Source of the DNA: Altererythrobacter sp. CAU 1644
Lineage (GTDB): Bacteria; Pseudomonadota; Alphaproteobacteria; Sphingomonadales; Sphingomonadaceae
DNA length: 64,000 bases
Reading direction: 5' to 3'
NCBI RefSeq assembly: GCF_029623755.1
Contig: NZ_CP121106.1
Span: 755,001 to 819,000 of the forward strand
Made by a program: the position numbers and the translations under genes. This document shows positions 61,737 through 64,000 of the stretch, piece by piece. A model generated the notes under the pieces. It had not been told where the DNA came from, did not search any database, and saw only the letters and a list, made by a program, of their open reading frames with translations. How positions within the stretch are numbered: the stretch's first letter is position 1; each line of letters starts with the position of its first letter.

Positions 61737-61841
61737 ATGGAAAACGCTGGAGACGCGCAGGATGGCTTTTTCCTGTATTTGGGGGAATTGAAGGTGCGTC
61801 AAAAAGCACCGCAACTCACGGGTATCGCTAAAGAATTATGA
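61737..61841 (+). CDS. Candidate 34-residue ORF coupled to the fatty acyl-AMP ligase
   Basis: ATG at 61737 and TGA at 61839-61841, which overlaps the ligase ATG (ATGA). The peptide is mixed hydrophobic and charged, MENAGDAQDGFFLYLGELKV followed by basic residues. There is no strong ribosome-binding site ahead of it, and none ahead of the ligase either, so coupled re-initiation is possible. Could be chance. Confidence 0.3.
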   Translation: MENAGDAQDGFFLYLGELKVRQKAPQLTGIAKEL

Positions 61842-63577
61842 CCGACGCCGCACTGATGCCGACGCCGAACGACTGCCCCTTGCCTCGTCGCAGGTCGGAC
61901 TTCGCGACCTTTAGCGAGGCAATCGATTACGCCGCGCGTAGCGAAAAGGGGCTAAATTTTCACGATATGCGGGGAACGCTCGAGCGTCCCTATCCCTTCG
62001 CCGAGATGCGCGAGGACGCACTCCTGATGGCCCGCCGCATGGTTGGTGCAGGGATCGGCAAGGAAGACCGCGTTGCGCTGATCGCCGAAACCGGTCCGGA
62101 CTTCGCTGCGCTGTTCTGCGCCTGCGTCTACGTCGGCGCCTGGCCGGTGCCGCTACCGTTGCCGACCACATTCGGTGGCAAGGAAAGCTATATCGACCAG
62201 CTGGCGGTGCAGCTCGAAAGCTCCGACCCCAAGATCCTGATCTACCCCGCTGAGATTGCCGAGATGGCGCAGGCGGCTGCCGACAAGCAGGGTTGCGCCG
62301 GCGAATCATGGGAAGACTTCGCCCAACGCGAAGCGCCCGAATGTGAGCTGCCCGAAGCGCAACCGGACGACATTTGCTACCTGCAATATTCTTCCGGTTC
62401 GACCCGCTTTCCCACCGGCGTCGCGGTGACCCACCGCGCATTGCTGCACAATCTGTTCGGCCATGCAACCGGGGTCGACCTGGGCGAGAACGACCGCGTG
62501 GTCAGCTGGCTGCCGTGGTATCACGATATGGGCCTCGTCGGCTGCTTCCTGTCGCCGATCGCAAACCAGGTCAGCTGCGACTACATCAAGACCGAGCATT
62601 TCGCGCGCAGGCCGCTGGCCTGGCTCGACCTGATCAGCCGGAACGAGGGCAACACACTCTCCTATTCGCCGACCTTCGGCTACGACATTTGCGCGCGCCG
62701 CATTTCGAGCCAGAGCCATGTCGGCGACCGGTTCGACCTGTCGCGCTGGCGCACCGCGGGCAATGGCGCGGACATGATCCGCCCCGACGTGATGCAGAGC
62801 TTCGTTAACGCGTTTGCCGAGGCGGGATTCAAGGCGCAGGCCTTCACTCCCAGCTACGGTCTGGCCGAAGCAACGCTGGCGGTCACGGTCATGCCTCCGG
62901 GTGAGGGGATCCGCGTGGAGCTGGTCGAGGAAGAGCGGCTGTCCGGCACACCGCGCGACCTGTCGCGCCCGGCCCGCTACCGGGCGATCGTCAATTGCGG
63001 CAAGGCCCTGCCGGGCATGGAGATCGAGATCCGCGGCGAGAACGGTCAGCTCAGGGGTGACCACCAGATCGGCAAGGTCTGGTGCCGCGGCGAGAGCGTG
63101 ATGCACTCCTATTTCCGCAACGAGGATGCGACCAACGACTGCCTCGTCGACGGCTGGCTCGACACGGGCGACATGGGTTACATGGCCGATGGCTACCTGT
63201 TTATCGTCGGCCGCGCCAAGGACATGATCATCATCAACGGCAAGAACCACTGGCCGCAGGACATCGAATGGGCGGTGGAGCAGCTGCCAGGCTTCAACCA
63301 CGGCGACATTGCCGCCTTCTCGGTCGAGACCGAGAGCGGCGAAGAAGCGCCCGCCGTGCTGGTCCATTGCCGCGTATCGGACCCGGTCGAGCGTATCCAC
63401 CTGCGCGACCTGATCGCCGACAAGGTCCGCTCCGTCACCGGCATGAGCTGCGTGGTCGAGCTGGTGCCCCCACGCACCCTGCCGCGCACCAGTTCGGGCA
63501 AGCTCAGCCGCGCCAAGGCCAAGCGGCTCTACCTCGCCGGAGAAATCCAGCCGATCGAATTGCGTGAGGCGGCCTGA
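61838..63577 (+). CDS. Fatty acyl-AMP ligase (FAAL)
   Basis: 579 residues of the ANL superfamily. The P-loop region reads YLQYSSGSTRFPTGVAVTH (183-199), a variant of the usual YTSGSTGxPKG. Then GLAEATLAVTVMPPGEGIR, DTGDMGYMADGYLFIVGRAK (the ribose-binding Asp) and the C-terminal LPRTSSGKLSRAKAKRLYLA with the catalytic lysine region. FAALs activate fatty acids for loading on acyl carrier proteins instead of CoA. The companion acyl carrier or PKS genes would lie outside the window or elsewhere. Confidence 0.85.
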   Translation: MTDAALMPTPNDCPLPRRRSDFATFSEAIDYAARSEKGLNFHDMRGTLERPYPFAEMREDALLMARRMVGAGIGKEDRVALIAETGPDFAALFCACVYVGAWPVPLPLPTTFGGKESYIDQLAVQLESSDPKILIYPAEIAEMAQAAADKQGCAGESWEDFAQREAPECELPEAQPDDICYLQYSSGSTRFPTGVAVTHRALLHNLFGHATGVDLGENDRVVSWLPWYHDMGLVGCFLSPIANQVSCDYIKTEHFARRPLAWLDLISRNEGNTLSYSPTFGYDICARRISSQSHVGDRFDLSRWRTAGNGADMIRPDVMQSFVNAFAEAGFKAQAFTPSYGLAEATLAVTVMPPGEGIRVELVEEERLSGTPRDLSRPARYRAIVNCGKALPGMEIEIRGENGQLRGDHQIGKVWCRGESVMHSYFRNEDATNDCLVDGWLDTGDMGYMADGYLFIVGRAKDMIIINGKNHWPQDIEWAVEQLPGFNHGDIAAFSVETESGEEAPAVLVHCRVSDPVERIHLRDLIADKVRSVTGMSCVVELVPPRTLPRTSSGKLSRAKAKRLYLAGEIQPIELREAA

Positions 63578-63584
63578 GCCTGAC

Positions 63585-64000
63585 TTATCGGCTCCGTCGC
63601 GTCAGATCTTCAATGTCATAGTTCATGGCTGGCGGCATCGGTGCGTCCGACCCAAGGACCATGCTTGCGACCTCGAGCCGACGGCCGTTGTCATTCCAGC
63701 GGTAGGTGACGATGCAGGAATCAGGGCCAGCCCCGCCGGGGCAGGTTGCTCCATGCTGGACTGCCTGGAGGTAGCCATCACCCGGCGTGAAGCCGTGCAT
63801 CTGCTGTTCGAGCAATAGCCGAACCGGTCCGCCGCTGCCGATCCAGAACTGGACATTCACTCCGCCCGTACCGCTGAAGACGGTTGGCCCGATATTGCAT
63901 TCGACCAACCCCATCGAAAGGGCGAGCTCGGGCAAGCCGCCACCGGTTATCTCGATGGGAATAAAGGCGTCATCGGGCGCGGTGATCCCTTCACAGCGTT
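63585..64000 (-). CDS. Hypothetical protein, 5' end outside window
   Basis: The frame is open from the right edge through to the stop at 63585, giving 137 visible residues without a start. The sequence includes DDAFIPIEITGGGLPELALS, MGLVECNIGPTVFSGTGGVN and a C-rich stretch DSCIVTYRWNDNG, probably a folded secreted or periplasmic domain with paired Cys. No known family recognised. Convergent with the ligase, 7 bp apart. Confidence 0.55.
   Translation of the reverse strand, partial: RCEGITAPDDAFIPIEITGGGLPELALSMGLVECNIGPTVFSGTGGVNVQFWIGSGGPVRLLLEQQMHGFTPGDGYLQAVQHGATCPGGAGPDSCIVTYRWNDNGRRLEVASMVLGSDAPMPPAMNYDIEDLTRRSR

Overview
The window looks like a chromosomal segment of a GC-rich, strictly respiratory alphaproteobacterium, most likely Sphingomonadales and plausibly Erythrobacteraceae. 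This is an inference from gene content: COQ9, the NDUFA12-type complex I subunit, an ubiquinol-cytochrome c chaperone, DUF1134/EipA, the aat-DUF2155-NDUFA12 block, HslV with an alphaproteobacterial propeptide, and two large TonB-dependent receptors. No 16S rRNA gene is present to confirm it. Coding density is high, 4-bp start/stop overlaps are common, and there is no prophage, transposase or CRISPR array.

Layout. 0-8 kb: 3' part of a tandem retropepsin-like protease, ATM1-type ABC exporter, M16 peptidase, SulP transporter, small membrane protein. 8-14 kb: bamE-hslV-hslU-ACT (with a heat-shock-type promoter just before hslV), a bc1 assembly chaperone with YceD, an OmpA-like protein and a DUF2189 protein. 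14-23 kb: feoA-feoB-ssb, COQ9, ankyrin protein, Sco protein and a run of small metalloprotein genes, then riboflavin genes ribD-ribE. 23-28 kb: phytochelatin-synthase-like protein, GNAT enzyme, aromatic aminotransferase, EipA, tRNA-Ser(GCT), mannose-6-phosphate isomerase.

28-40 kb is the main accessory block. It holds 4-hydroxyphenylpyruvate dioxygenase with two VOC-fold proteins and a carboxymuconolactone-decarboxylase-like protein, a thiolase plus a TLP1 thiolase-like protein divergent from a crotonase and an acyl-CoA dehydrogenase, a TonB receptor, and a Baeyer-Villiger monooxygenase carrying the exact family fingerprint. This reads as an uptake-and-breakdown set for an aromatic or alicyclic carbon source, and palindromic elements in its promoters point to shared regulation.

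40-59 kb: CinA-like protein, a very large DUF2339 membrane protein, polysaccharide deacetylase plus GNAT pair, then the translation/secretion genes rplA, rplK, nusG, secE and tRNA-Trp. These genes normally sit side by side. Here they are split by an 8.6-kb block (retropepsin, TonB receptor, CPBP protease, and a sulfatase-like / methyltransferase / tiny membrane protein operon) and by a Na+/alanine symporter gene. 59-64 kb: aat, DUF2155, NDUFA12, DUF192, recX, a fatty acyl-AMP ligase and a partial hypothetical gene.

The strongest second-look items are the GTTTC-N4-GAAAC palindromes shared by three promoters, the BVMO/TonB/beta-oxidation-like block, the split secE-nusG-rplKA cluster with its inserted three-gene envelope operon, and the duplicated two-lobed retropepsins. 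All functional statements rest on reading the sequence and on family knowledge; no searches were run.
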